Origin: UBA6623 sp965217195
GTDB taxonomy: Bacteria; Acidobacteriota; Terriglobia; Bryobacterales; UBA6623
Direction: 5' to 3'
DNA length: 64,000 nt
Assembly: GCA_965217195.1 (NCBI GenBank)
Contig: CBDCHL010000005.1
Span: forward strand, 992,001 to 1,056,000
The translations under genes and the position numbers were made by a program. Numbering within the stretch: position 1 is the stretch's first letter; each line of letters begins with the position of its first letter. Below, one piece after another: positions 1 through 9,438 of the stretch. The notes under the pieces are model-generated. The model ran no database searches and was not told the origin of the DNA. It worked only from the letters and a program-made list of their open reading frames with translations.

Positions 1-161
1 CGCCGTATCGAGAAACCAAGTGCCGGCCCCCGGCAACGTCCTCCAGTGACATCGCGAACGCGTCGACACTCGCGGCACTCTCACCATCTTTGTCGGGGAC
101 CCGCGGGAGGGGATCGAGACCGTGACGTCGGATTCCTAACGGAAATCCTTGGACCCGCTGC

Positions 162-167
162 TAAAAT
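162..167 (+). promoter_or_regulatory. -10 element, probably leaderless
   Basis: TAAAAT ends 7 bases before the ATG at 174, so transcription should start at or next to the start codon. No Shine-Dalgarno lies in the gap. No good -35 was seen. The assignment rests on the same arrangement recurring before other genes in this window. Confidence 0.45.
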
Positions 168-173
168 GACATC

Positions 174-1406
174 ATGTTGCGGGTGTTTACCGCCCTTGTT
201 TTACTGGTCGTTCCGGCCAGCGGGAACGATCTGGAACAGGCGGTCAAAGCGCTTGACGAAGAGGACTGGGCGGCGGCCGCTCCTCTGCTCGAAAAGGTTG
301 TGGCCGAGACCCCGGAGAACGTCGAGGTCCAATTCAACCTGGCCTATTGCTACAGTCAACTCCAACAGAGCGACAAGGCTGTCGATCATTATCGAAAAGT
401 CGTCGAGCTCAAGCCCGAGCTAACCGAGGCCCACATGAATCTCGGGCTCATGCTGATGGAACGGGGCGATGTCGCCGAGGCGGCTCCCCACTTCCGGGTG
501 GTAAGCGAAGCCCGACCCGACGCGTTCGCCCCGGCGCTGTACCACGCCCTCGCCTTGCTCGAGACCGGTGAGACGGAGAACGCCGCGGTCGCGTATGAAA
601 AAGCGGTCGCCATCGACCCGCGGTCCGCTGATGCGCACCTGGGCCTGGGACAGGCGCTGCTGCGATCAGGCCGTGCGACGGAGGCCGCCCCGCACTACGA
701 TCGTGCCGCCGAGCTCGACCCCGAGCTTCAATCCATGAAGCTCGAACTCGCCGAGCACCTCGAATTCAACGGTGACCCGGAGAAAGCGCTGGCTCTTTAC
801 CGCGGCTATCTCGAGGTCGATCCTGAAGCTGTCGCCGTGCGCGAGCGAGTGGGGTTGCTGTTGCTCGAGCTGAAACGGTATCGGGAGGCGGCGAAGTTCT
901 TCGAACACGCGGTCGAGCGCGACCCGACCGCCGCCAATCGCGCCGCCCTCGCCGAAGCATATTTGAACATCGGCGAGAACGCCAAGGCGCTGCCGCAGTT
1001 GCGGGAGGCGGCCGCGGCCGAGAACGCGGATCCCGGCCTACGGCTTCGCTACGCCAATGTCCTGCTCCACAACGAGAAGTTCTCCGACGCCGCGCGTAAC
1101 TACCTGGCCTTGCTCGAACGAAAACCGGATCTGGTCGACGCTTGGAACGGCCTGGCATTCGCGATGTATAAGAATGAAGACCTGCCCGGCGCACTCGAGG
1201 CGCTTACGCGATCGGCGCGGGCCGGCCCACCCAAGCCGGCGCAAATCTACCTACGTGCGATCATCGAGGACAAGCTCGAAATGCGCAAAGAAGCCCTCGG
1301 GAGCTACCGCCGGTTCCTTGCAATGAAGCCCGGATTGGAAGCGGAAGAATGGAAGGCGCGGGAAAGGGCCAAGGTTATCGAAAGGTTCCTCAAACGCAGG
1401 CGATGA
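174..1406 (+). CDS. Exported tetratricopeptide-repeat protein
   Basis: The 410-residue protein starts with a short signal peptide (hydrophobic residues 5-16, ending near ASGND). The rest is about ten degenerate TPR units of 34 residues, visible as repeated A-x-x-x-Y/F-x-x-A-v-x-x-x-P patterns such as YEKAVAIDPRSADAHLGLGQ. TPR arrays are protein-binding scaffolds; the partner is unknown. Its last codon overlaps the start of the next gene (ATGA at 1403-1406), so it heads a three-gene operon of exported proteins. No catalytic motif is visible. The start was chosen because it gives a signal peptide and sits just after a -10 box. Confidence 0.85.
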   Translation: MLRVFTALVLLVVPASGNDLEQAVKALDEEDWAAAAPLLEKVVAETPENVEVQFNLAYCYSQLQQSDKAVDHYRKVVELKPELTEAHMNLGLMLMERGDVAEAAPHFRVVSEARPDAFAPALYHALALLETGETENAAVAYEKAVAIDPRSADAHLGLGQALLRSGRATEAAPHYDRAAELDPELQSMKLELAEHLEFNGDPEKALALYRGYLEVDPEAVAVRERVGLLLLELKRYREAAKFFEHAVERDPTAANRAALAEAYLNIGENAKALPQLREAAAAENADPGLRLRYANVLLHNEKFSDAARNYLALLERKPDLVDAWNGLAFAMYKNEDLPGALEALTRSARAGPPKPAQIYLRAIIEDKLEMRKEALGSYRRFLAMKPGLEAEEWKARERAKVIERFLKRRR

Positions 1407-1864
1407 TTCGACCGCGAACGGCAATTATTGGACTTCTCGTCGCCCTCGCGGCCGCGACGGCCGGCGCGCCGGGGTCGTCCGAGCTCGAGGCCGTGAAGGC
1501 GGAACCGGACCTTGAAAGGAAGGCCCGGCGAGCGTTGGAGTTTTCTCGCGCCCGGGTGGATCGCGTCCTGGCGGCTTATCAGCAAGACGACCCCGAAGGC
1601 GGCAAACAAATCTTGGCGGAAATTCAGGAAGCCGTGGAACTGGCCCACGAAGCACTCATGGCGACCGGCAAACCCGCCCGCCGACGCCCGAAACACTTCA
1701 AACGCGCGGAAATTCAAACCCGCCGCCTGCTCAATCAATTGGACGATTTGTCCCGAAACCTCCTGATTGATGAACGGGGCGCGGTCGATCCGGTGCGAGA
1801 GCGGGTCTCCGAAATCAACGATCAGCTCTTGCGGGCCATCATGACGAAGCCCAAAAAGAAATGA
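1403..1864 (+). CDS. Hypothetical exported helical protein
   Basis: This 153-residue protein is unrecognised. Residues 1-23 form a signal peptide (IIGLLVALAAATAGA) and the rest is predicted to be charged alpha helix rich in Arg, Glu and Leu. The ATG at 1403 was chosen over an upstream in-frame start at 1349 because it overlaps the previous stop as ATGA and places the signal peptide at the N terminus. It resembles the next gene product in layout: signal peptide, then an L-E-F-[AS]-[KR]-x-R helix, then a second helix with E-A-V. The two may be diverged paralogues. Function unknown. Confidence 0.7.
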   Translation: MIRPRTAIIGLLVALAAATAGAPGSSELEAVKAEPDLERKARRALEFSRARVDRVLAAYQQDDPEGGKQILAEIQEAVELAHEALMATGKPARRRPKHFKRAEIQTRRLLNQLDDLSRNLLIDERGAVDPVRERVSEINDQLLRAIMTKPKKK

Positions 1865-1874
1865 GTGGGGTGAG

Positions 1875-2528
1875 ATGACGCATAAGCTTTGGGCGGCCTT
1901 GGGGTTGGTTGCCGTTTCCTCGGCTCTCACCGCCCAGGAATACATCGGCGCGCGGCGGGAATTCCTCACCGATCATGAAATCGATGCCATTCGCGAAGCG
2001 CAGGACCCGAATCTCCGTATCCTCCGCTACCTCGAATTCGCCAAGCTGCGGATCGAGCTGATTCGACTGCGGCTTGCCGAGGAAAAACCGGGACGTTCCA
2101 AGATCATCCATCGAACCTTGAAAGAGTACGGGCATATCGTAGAGGCGGTCGACACCGTGATCGATGATGCCCTCGACAGGGAATTCGACATCCAACCCAC
2201 GATCGAACCGCTCCTAACCCGACAGCAGGCATTTCTCGCCGCGCTTGAGAAGATCGCGGACGACCCGGCGAAGGACCACTTTCGATATCAGTTCGTCCTC
2301 GAAGACGCTATCGACATAACAAGAGACGGCATCGAGCTGGCTGAGGGAGATTTGGGCGCTAGAAAAGCTGAGATCCGCGAGGCTGACGCCCGCGATGTCG
2401 CCAAACGGGAAGCCTCGATGGTTCCCGAATTGAAAGAGGAAATGGAAGAGATCCGCGCGGAAGACGAAAAGAAGAAACGCAAGCGCCCAACGCTCCTGCG
2501 ACCGGGCGAAAAGCCGGATCGGCCTTAG
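1875..2528 (+). CDS. Hypothetical exported helical protein, possible paralogue of its neighbour
   Basis: The 217-residue protein has a signal peptide (LWAALGLVAVSSALTAQ) and is then almost entirely charged helix. The C terminus is very basic and Lys/Glu-rich (EDEKKKRKRP). It follows the previous stop by 10 bases with GGGGTGAG just before the ATG, so it probably belongs to the same operon. It shares the YLEFAKLRIELIR-type helix with the upstream protein. No known domain was recognised. An envelope location is inferred from the signal peptide only. Confidence 0.7.
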   Translation: MTHKLWAALGLVAVSSALTAQEYIGARREFLTDHEIDAIREAQDPNLRILRYLEFAKLRIELIRLRLAEEKPGRSKIIHRTLKEYGHIVEAVDTVIDDALDREFDIQPTIEPLLTRQQAFLAALEKIADDPAKDHFRYQFVLEDAIDITRDGIELAEGDLGARKAEIREADARDVAKREASMVPELKEEMEEIRAEDEKKKRKRPTLLRPGEKPDRP

Positions 2529-2619
2529 CAAAAGAACAATCCCAAGAAGGCCCCAACATCGCGGGGCGTTCCAAGCGCTGGACGCGCCAATCCAGAAAAC
2601 ACGAGGGTCCGGCACATCC

Positions 2620-3441
2620 CTACCCCCGCTTCTGCTTTGCCGGCGCCGCCGAAACCCCGGTCAAGCCCCCGCTGACCGTCAGAACCTCGCCCGTGATCCA
2701 TGAAGCCCGCGGGCTGCAAAGGAACGCAACCGCGCCGGCAATGTCCGCGGGCTCGCCCCACCGCCCGAGCGGAACAGCCTTGCGAACGCGCTCGATCATT
2801 TCCTCCTCGCTGACACCCAGTCCGGTTGCCCTCTGCGCCATCACCCTCTTGTTGAAATCGGTATAGACCGGCCCGGGACTGACGGCATTGACCCGCACGT
2901 TGTAGGGGGCCAGCTCGAGAGCCAGCGTCTTGGTGAGGCTGATCACGGCGGCCTTGGAAGCGTTGTAGGCCGCCACCAGCGCGGCCGGGCTTTGCCCATT
3001 GATCGACGCCAGGTTGACGATCACGCCCGATTCTTGCTCCCGCATGACGCGGCCCGCCGCCCGGCAGGTGTAGAAAGTCCCCGTTAGGTTGACGTCGATA
3101 ACACGGCCCCAGTCGTCATCGCTCAACTCGACGGTGTGGCAAACATCCTGGCCCAAACCCGCACTGTTGACGAGGATGTCGATCCTTCCACGGTCACTAA
3201 CGATCGACTTGAACAGTTCATCGACTTTCCCGCTCTCGGTCACATCCAACCGGCGCGCTTCGGCGGTAAGACTCTCAGCGGTAAACTCGTCCGCCGCAAC
3301 TTGGGCCTTGCCGAGCTGCAAATCGGCAAGCAGGACGTGGGCCCCCTCGGTAGCAAGCTGACGGGCTATCTCCCTTCCCAAGCCCTGGGCCGCCCCGGTC
3401 ACAACAGCGGTCTTTGCCTCAAGGCTGCGGGTTTCAGTCAT
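2620..3441 (-). CDS. Short-chain dehydrogenase/reductase (SDR family)
   Basis: This is a classical cytoplasmic NAD(P)-dependent oxidoreductase of 273 residues, substrate unknown. The cofactor motif TGAAQGLG is at residues 15-22. The catalytic Ser146, Tyr159 and Lys163 (YNASK) are in place, and NSAG is at 92-95. The C-terminal part has the usual G-x-P-x-D-I-A-G-A-V-x-F-L-x-S and ITG-x-x-L-x-V-x-GG pattern. The frame is open for 56 more codons upstream, but that part is Arg-rich and unlike the family, so the ATG at 3441 is used. It converges with the operon at 174-2528. The family includes 3-oxoacyl-ACP reductases and sugar or alcohol dehydrogenases, which cannot be told apart here. Confidence 0.88.
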   Translation of the reverse strand: MTETRSLEAKTAVVTGAAQGLGREIARQLATEGAHVLLADLQLGKAQVAADEFTAESLTAEARRLDVTESGKVDELFKSIVSDRGRIDILVNSAGLGQDVCHTVELSDDDWGRVIDVNLTGTFYTCRAAGRVMREQESGVIVNLASINGQSPAALVAAYNASKAAVISLTKTLALELAPYNVRVNAVSPGPVYTDFNKRVMAQRATGLGVSEEEMIERVRKAVPLGRWGEPADIAGAVAFLCSPRASWITGEVLTVSGGLTGVSAAPAKQKRG

Positions 3442-3680
3442 AACGTCGGTTTTTCGAAGACGCCGGCCGGCGACGCACTCCAGCGTACCAAACCTCCGAC
3501 ATGACGCACGGCTCCAGCCGCGCCGCGTTGGGCCTCGGGCCCGACGTAGGGCAGGCTGCTTGATCGCCCGCAAACAACGAAACTCAGCGCCGGGATCTGT
3601 ACGCGTCACGACCGGCGACGCGAAATCCGCGTTATCCTCAAGAAAGTCGCCTCTGATCTCGATCCCTCGAAAGGCCCGTT

Positions 3681-4677
3681 ATGAAAGAAATCCTGCCGTT
3701 TTTGGCTCTGTTGATTGCGACCTTCACCGCCTCAGCCGCCCCCATCCCACTGATCTTTGACACCGACATGGGCAATGACATTGACGACGCCCTCGCGCTC
3801 GCCGTGATCCATTCCCTCGAAAGTCGCGGCGAGTGCAAGCTCATCGGCGTAACCCTCACCAAGGACAACGCCTTTGCCGCCCCCTTCATCGATGCCGTTA
3901 ATACGTTTTACGGACGCGGAGATATCCCGATCGGGGTTGTGCGTGAGGGGAAGACGCCGGAAGACGGTCCGTTTATTCGGCCCGTCGCCGAGGCCAGGCA
4001 TTCCGAGGGGTCATTCGTTTTTCCGCGCGACCTGTTGAGTGGCAAAGCCGCCCCGGAAGCGGTTTGGCTTTTGAGGAAACTGTTGGCCGCGCAGAAGGAC
4101 GGTTCGGTCGTCGTGGTCCAAGTCGGATTCAGCACGAATCTTGCACGGCTGCTGGAATCCGGCTCCGACGATGCAAGCCCGCTCAGCGGCCGCGACTTGG
4201 TTGCCGGCAAGGTCAGGCTCCTCTCCATCATGGCCGGGGGATTTCCCTCCCGAACTCGCTGAATACAATGTGCGACTCGATCTATGTGCCGCCGCCAAGG
4301 TCTTCGCCGAATGGCCCACGCCGATCGTCGCGAGCGGCTGGGAGATCGGTTCGACCATCCTCTACCCGGCGGTCAGCATCGACAAGGACTTTCGCTATGT
4401 GGAGCGTCACCCTGTTGCCGAAGCTTACCGGCACTATAAGGCGATGCCCTACGACCGCCCCACATGGGACTTGACCTCAGTGCTCTACGCCGTGCGTCCT
4501 GACCGAGCTTACTTCGGGCTCTCGAAACCTGGCGCGATCGTGGTCGACTCCGAGGGCTACACGCGCTTTACGCCCTCCGAAGACGGAAGCCGTCGCTTCC
4601 TGACCGTGACCCCCGAGCAGAGGACCACCGTCTTAGCTACGCTCGTGCAGCTGGCAAGCGAGCCCCCCGGAAAATAG
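3681..4677 (+). pseudogene. Nucleoside hydrolase-like protein, frameshifted
   Basis: The first frame encodes a signal peptide and the calcium-binding signature DTDMGNDIDDALAL of inosine/uridine-preferring nucleoside hydrolases, which cleave the N-glycosidic bond of nucleosides. It stops at 4262. Homologous protein continues in another frame from about 4240 (GDFPPELAEYNVRLD, then WEIGSTILYP) to the stop at 4677. Deleting one G from the run of five at about 4236-4240 joins the frames into one protein of about 331 residues. It is therefore either a recent one-base mutation or an assembly error. The signal peptide suggests an exported enzyme. Confidence 0.8.
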
Positions 4678-4737
4678 TCACTTCCACCCGCCCTCGCTGT
4701 GCAGTTCGCACCCCGCGGGCGCACCACCCGGCGGCCG

Positions 4738-4774
4738 GCGTAGCGCAGGGCGCGAAGAGACCTGCGGCTTTTAA
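4738..4774. repeat. Intergenic hairpin repeat, family 1, copy 1
   Basis: GCGTAGCGCAGG is followed by an 11-base loop and CCTGCGG, a 6-7 bp stem ending in CTTTTAA. It lies between the convergent nucleoside hydrolase and thpR genes and may terminate transcription of the plus-strand gene. A second copy with the same first 12 bases is at 14310-14338. Confidence 0.55.
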
Positions 4775-4819
4775 CCCCTGTCGGAATGAGGAAGGAAACC
4801 GATGCCCACCGACGGGCCG

Positions 4820-5437
4820 TTACCGCGTGGCGTAGAAAGACCGCTGCGGCGTCGAATAAGACGGACTCTCGCCCACCTGAGCCAGGAACGGAAACTCCGC
4901 GATCTTACGATAGACCAGCCCCGCCTCCGTCACCGTGCTCTCAAACAACACGAACTGATCCGGTGAGATAATACCGAACTCGCGGCTCGGCAAATCCTCG
5001 ATCGCCCGGTAAAGATCGTCCACCACGATGTCTTCCCTTACACGCGCCAGGGTCAGATGGGGATGGTAGGGTCGAACTTCAGGAGCAATGCCGAGCGACC
5101 GCAGGGCGGAGTCAACGCTGCTCGCCAGTTGGCGTAGCGCGCGGGTGTTTTCGGCGCCCGCCCAGAAGACCCGCGGCCGATGGGCGTTCGGGAAAAATCC
5201 CAGCCCGGCCAGCGGCACATTCAAGACCGGCTCGGTCGCCGGCAATCGAACTTCACTCAGTTGGCTGACGACCTCATCCAAGCGCTTCGGGGACCACTCC
5301 CCGATGTACTTCAAGGTGACGTGCATGTTCTCCGGATGCATCCAGCGCAGATGGGCGTGGGGCTGCAGCCGACGAATCAACTCCGTCAGTGCCACGACAA
5401 CCTTGGAATTTAGTTCGAGTGCGACGAAAAGACGCAT
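4820..5437 (-). CDS. thpR: RNA 2',3'-cyclic phosphodiesterase
   Basis: The 205-residue protein belongs to the 2H phosphoesterase family (LigT/ThpR), which opens 2',3'-cyclic phosphates on RNA. Both catalytic H-x-T-x motifs are present: HVTL at residues 39-42 and HLTL at 127-130. The N terminus MRLFVALEL is typical of the family and the length is normal. It is cytoplasmic. Its start faces a small exported protein gene 47 bases away on the same strand. The physiological RNA substrate is not established for this family. Confidence 0.88.
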   Translation of the reverse strand: MRLFVALELNSKVVVALTELIRRLQPHAHLRWMHPENMHVTLKYIGEWSPKRLDEVVSQLSEVRLPATEPVLNVPLAGLGFFPNAHRPRVFWAGAENTRALRQLASSVDSALRSLGIAPEVRPYHPHLTLARVREDIVVDDLYRAIEDLPSREFGIISPDQFVLFESTVTEAGLVYRKIAEFPFLAQVGESPSYSTPQRSFYATR

Positions 5438-5484
5438 ACGGAATCTACTCTCGTCAAACAGGGCCCCGGAAGCTCAGCCCCGCT

Positions 5485-5877
5485 CTAGTTCTTCTCTTTC
5501 TTTCCCGTGTGGACCGAATGTTGCTCTTGCGGCAACTCCAGAGTAACCGTGTAGTCTTGGTCGATCTCGCTGAGTTCCAGCCGCTCCCCGTAGGTCTGGT
5601 AGCCCTCGGCGATCACCTGAATCAGCACATGTCCCTGCTTGATCGGAGGGAGCGGCGCCGTTCCTTGCTGGCTCGTCCTCAATTCGAAACTGCGGCCGAT
5701 CTTCCTGAGCCTCTTCCCCTTGAGGGTTCGTACGACCACGCTCGCGCGCGGAACCGGAGCGCCCTCGGCATCCTGCACAATCACGCGCAGGTTGGTCCGT
5801 TCCTTCTTCGCCTGCCCGTCAGCCGGGAAAAGAGTCCAGAGAAACAAAGGGAGTAAGAAAGTAACAATCGCCTTCAT
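5485..5877 (-). CDS. Small exported protein with carboxypeptidase-regulatory-like fold
   Basis: This 130-residue protein has a signal peptide (VTFLLPLFLWTLFPADGQA). A single beta-sandwich resembling the carboxypeptidase regulatory-like domain follows: LRVIVQDAEGAPVPRASVVV, then a G-rich turn and HVLIQVIAEGYQTY. Such domains serve as structural modules on envelope proteins. The C terminus is charged (TGKKEKN). TAAAAG lies 7 bases before the ATG. Function unknown beyond the fold. Confidence 0.72.
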   Translation of the reverse strand: MKAIVTFLLPLFLWTLFPADGQAKKERTNLRVIVQDAEGAPVPRASVVVRTLKGKRLRKIGRSFELRTSQQGTAPLPPIKQGHVLIQVIAEGYQTYGERLELSEIDQDYTVTLELPQEQHSVHTGKKEKN

Positions 5878-5927
5878 GGGGCGCTTTTAGCCTCTATCTC
5901 AAACGAAGTCGCGAAAACGGTCAGGGG

Positions 5928-7724
5928 TCAGAAGATGAAACTCAGCGCGCCGCGGTAACTGCGAATCGCTTGCAGTAAGTACATTTGCCGGCCGTCCAAC
6001 GTCGGTATCGGCACATAGCCCGCCTTGAGCAGGTTGCGGAAATCAGCCGTCGCCTCGAATTTTCCCGGCAGCCCTCCAGCGACCGGAATCGGCTGTCGAA
6101 TCACGATGTTCAATCCCGGATCGGAACGCGCCGCGAAGTCATTATAAAGGTCGGAGGCAATCACCGCTTTCCGACTCAGCCACTGGTAAGAAGAAGTGAT
6201 GTGGGTACCCGCCCGGGGCGCTTCGAACGAAACCGAAGCCATCACCATGTGCGCCCGCCGCATCCGCAGCGAGCTGCGCAAATCACTGATCCTTGCCGTC
6301 TGGATCAACCCTTCATCAGGAGCCAGAGCACCATTGAGCCCGTAGCCCACTGCCGCCTGCAAATGATCACGCAGCTTGCGCGCATACGACACGCGGTAGC
6401 CGGTCGTCTGATGGAATCCTCCGTTCACCGTCGAACTGCTGCCGAACAGATCAGGCAAGACATTTCCGTCGGTAAAGTACCCGGCCGGAACGTAAGCTGA
6501 AATTGCCGCATCCGACAATGAGTCCCGATAGACAGCCGCTTCAATCATTCCCGAGTCGCCGACCTTTTCGCGATAGGCAACCTCGAAATGCTCGGTACGC
6601 TGCACCGTGGGCCTGCCGCCACGCAACGCCATTCTCGGGAACAGGCCAAGACTCGAAACCTGCCGCCGCAGCGTTTCGTCGCCCGTCACCGAGTCATGCG
6701 GCCGCGGCACCCCCGAGGCATAACGCAGTTGCACTTCCCGGCCGTTGCCGAGACTGTAGACCAGCCTGCCCCAAGGACTCACAAAATTCAGCCGATTCAG
6801 AAACGTGACCGATTCATAAAGGAAGCCGTACTCGAAGAGCCCCAGGTCACCCAGCTTCACCTTGTCGTTGAATCCCAGGCTGACCGTCTGCAGCCACGGA
6901 CGAGTCTGGTCTTGCGGCCCGAACAATGCCTGCCCGGCCATCACCGGAACCTGAAGCTGCCTCACGGTTACGGAAACTTCCGGCGCGGTCGAACCGACCT
7001 GGCGGCTGTAGGTCGTCCGAAAGGCCGCGGCCGGCGTCCCGGTCGTCGACCCGTATCCCAGGTTGCCGCTCACCAAAACGTTGTTGTTGCCCATCAGCGA
7101 CGTCGCCACGGCAAAAGCCGTGCCCAGGTCCGTTTCATTCGCCAGCGCCGATTGCCGCGCACCACCGCCCGCACTGACTTCGGCGTAGCCGTGGGTATCG
7201 GCGAAACTGCCGCTCACTTTGCGCATCACCGAGCGAGTTTCTTGTCTTTCGTCTGGAAGGTAACGCAGCACCGGTCGTGTCGAAGTCGCAGTGCGCAACA
7301 CCCATTTCCAATCGTCGCTCATGTCACGCACTTCACCCGAGCCCGGGAAAGAAAGCTGCAGGCTGGCGAAAAGCGAGCGCAGATTGACGTCCAGAACCGT
7401 CTTACGGCCCGATCTCACCTGGATCTTCTCTTTAAGGAGCGGCAGGAAACGGTCGAGAGTGACGCGGATTGAATAGCGACCCGGGAAAAGGCGGGGAATC
7501 TGAAAGACGCCGCGGTAGTCGGTAAAAACCCGTTTGATGATCCGGCCTTCCGGAGTCAACAGCGCCACGGTGGCGCCGATCTGAGGGGTCCCCCGCGCGT
7601 CGTGGACCAAACCGGCCATCGAACCGGCGATTTCGGCCCTCGCGGCGGGCAACAACACCGTCAGAACGGCAACCAAAGCCAACCCGTTCGCAATGCGACG
7701 GCGGCTTTGACGGTTCGCGAACAT
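5928..7724 (-). CDS. TonB-receptor-like outer-membrane protein with carboxypeptidase-regulatory-like N-terminal domain
   Basis: The 598-residue protein has a signal peptide (residues 10-30). Residues about 35-110 form a carboxypeptidase-regulatory-like domain (GLVHDARGTPQIGATVALL, then YRGVFQIPRLFPGRYSIRV). The rest contains many alternating hydrophobic segments compatible with an outer-membrane beta barrel. No TonB box or plug domain was seen and it is shorter than usual TonB receptors. Acidobacteria carry many such proteins. The ATG at 7724 is preceded directly by an in-frame GTG at 7727. It is transcribed in the same direction as the GWxTD gene, 49 bases downstream of it. Ligand unknown. 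Confidence 0.72.
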   Translation of the reverse strand: MFANRQSRRRIANGLALVAVLTVLLPAARAEIAGSMAGLVHDARGTPQIGATVALLTPEGRIIKRVFTDYRGVFQIPRLFPGRYSIRVTLDRFLPLLKEKIQVRSGRKTVLDVNLRSLFASLQLSFPGSGEVRDMSDDWKWVLRTATSTRPVLRYLPDERQETRSVMRKVSGSFADTHGYAEVSAGGGARQSALANETDLGTAFAVATSLMGNNNVLVSGNLGYGSTTGTPAAAFRTTYSRQVGSTAPEVSVTVRQLQVPVMAGQALFGPQDQTRPWLQTVSLGFNDKVKLGDLGLFEYGFLYESVTFLNRLNFVSPWGRLVYSLGNGREVQLRYASGVPRPHDSVTGDETLRRQVSSLGLFPRMALRGGRPTVQRTEHFEVAYREKVGDSGMIEAAVYRDSLSDAAISAYVPAGYFTDGNVLPDLFGSSSTVNGGFHQTTGYRVSYARKLRDHLQAAVGYGLNGALAPDEGLIQTARISDLRSSLRMRRAHMVMASVSFEAPRAGTHITSSYQWLSRKAVIASDLYNDFAARSDPGLNIVIRQPIPVAGGLPGKFEATADFRNLLKAGYVPIPTLDGRQMYLLQAIRSYRGALSFIF

Positions 7725-7773
7725 CACTTCGTTCTCAATCAGCCGCCGGCCCTGGCGGTTCCCATTAGACAGT

Positions 7774-9438
7774 CTAGTCCCCTTTGACCTTAAACGTCGC
7801 GGTCGGGACTAAGGTTTCATTCTTGATCGTGTCGGTCACCTTGAGACTGAGGCGGTACTCGCCCGGCTCCAGATTGCGCAACGGCAACAGCTTTTCGATT
7901 ACGGTCTGCCGCGCCGAGATCCCACGGATCTGCTCAAATCCTTCCGTGAAGTCCAGCAACAAATCATCCGGGTTGTCGAGCTTCGCGATCTGATAACTCA
8001 CCGATCCTTCCGGAAGACTCGTCTCCTCGTTTTCACCGAGGTTGTAGACCTGCATATAGATGCCCATCTTCTCGGTGCGCTTGAACTCCTCGCCGATCCG
8101 GGGACGTACCTTCGAACTGCCGATCACGAACTGCCCGGTACCCAGCGAACGGGTTGGCACTCGTTCAATACGGTCAGCCAATATCAGCGAGCTCATCGTC
8201 AATTTCTCTTCCTCGAACGCAGGCACACGCAGGGCCACGCGGTAAGTACCCATCGTCTCGCCGACGATATCCTTGACGACCAGCTCGAGACGATACGAGC
8301 CCGGCGCCAGCGGCACCCCTTTTTGATAGATCGCAACGCGGTCAAGTTCTTTCTGCAACTGCGCCTCGGTGGTGTCGATCGTCACCGTGTCTTCAAAATG
8401 CGTCGCCACACGGCGCGTCATCGTCGTCACGCGCCCGAAGATGTTCACGACGGCTCTCTGGACGCCCTCGTCGTCTTCGAAAACAAGGTCCCTGTTCTGA
8501 AGCTGCACCGTGACGCCGGTCAGAATCGAGCTATTGGTCACGCGCACATAGTGGATCTCCACCATGAAGGGCAACGTGTTGTATTCGATGCGCGAATCAA
8601 CCACCGCTTCAAGATCCTTGAACTTCACCGGCGGTGGTTTAAAGATGTCGGCGTGCAATTGCAGGCGCTCAAACTGGTTATAGCGTCGACCTTGAACACC
8701 GCCCATCGGCATGCCCATGCGGGTTCCGTCGGAGCGAGTAAAGCGGTCCGATTTCGATGACAAACCCATTTGCTCTGCCATCGTGAGCCCCGCGCCGGGA
8801 ACGTGCAGCAAAGCGTCTTTCTCGGAAGGATCCATCGTCAGACGGTACTCGCCTGTCATCGTGGGGTCGACGAATTCCAACATAACGTTCTGGCCGACGC
8901 CCTCGAGCCAGCGATAACGCCAAGTTTCAAACGGGAAAGTCGAGGTCGTTCCACCGCCCTCCTCGTAAGGCCTCTGGTACATCCCGCCCGACGGACGAGA
9001 CTCGATCTCATCGGGTGGACCATGGGCGATATAAATGCGTCCGCGGTCCGTCCTCCAGCCGGGGATGCCCGACGCAAACCGATCGTTCGCGTAAGCGATG
9101 CGCCGGTAGTGCTCTTCCTTATATTCGTTCTCGATGCTGTCGGGGGTGGGGTCGCGGCGCATCCAAAACTGCTCGATGAAGTTCTCCCGCTCTTCGGCGG
9201 TGCTCATTCTCAGGAAGGCTTTTCGCTCATCGCCGGTGATGATGTAGCGCACATCATTCTTCAGCCAGCGGCGGAACGGACCCTCGAGTTCCTTCTCTAA
9301 TCTCTTGAGCCGTTTCTTCTCTTGCTTCCGAGTGAGCTTGCGAGGCGGCTCATCCCCGTCGGCGGCCTGCGTCAAGTTGCCTGGCGGGAAGACAGCGAAG
9401 GAAAGCAAAACAAGCAGAGAGAATAACTTGCGGCCCAT
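7774..9438 (-). CDS. GWxTD domain-containing exported protein
   Basis: The 554-residue protein has a signal peptide (FSLLVLLSFAVFPPGNLTQA). Next comes the domain named after its motif, seen here as FWMRRDPTP, then YANDRFASGIPGWRTDRGRIYIAHGPPDEI. The C-terminal half is predicted beta-rich. The domain is common in Acidobacteria and of unknown function. The ATG at 9438 was chosen over a TTG at 9459 because AAAGGGG lies 9 bases upstream of it. It is probably periplasmic and may be co-transcribed with the barrel protein 49 bases downstream. Confidence 0.85.
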   Translation of the reverse strand: MGRKLFSLLVLLSFAVFPPGNLTQAADGDEPPRKLTRKQEKKRLKRLEKELEGPFRRWLKNDVRYIITGDERKAFLRMSTAEERENFIEQFWMRRDPTPDSIENEYKEEHYRRIAYANDRFASGIPGWRTDRGRIYIAHGPPDEIESRPSGGMYQRPYEEGGGTTSTFPFETWRYRWLEGVGQNVMLEFVDPTMTGEYRLTMDPSEKDALLHVPGAGLTMAEQMGLSSKSDRFTRSDGTRMGMPMGGVQGRRYNQFERLQLHADIFKPPPVKFKDLEAVVDSRIEYNTLPFMVEIHYVRVTNSSILTGVTVQLQNRDLVFEDDEGVQRAVVNIFGRVTTMTRRVATHFEDTVTIDTTEAQLQKELDRVAIYQKGVPLAPGSYRLELVVKDIVGETMGTYRVALRVPAFEEEKLTMSSLILADRIERVPTRSLGTGQFVIGSSKVRPRIGEEFKRTEKMGIYMQVYNLGENEETSLPEGSVSYQIAKLDNPDDLLLDFTEGFEQIRGISARQTVIEKLLPLRNLEPGEYRLSLKVTDTIKNETLVPTATFKVKGD

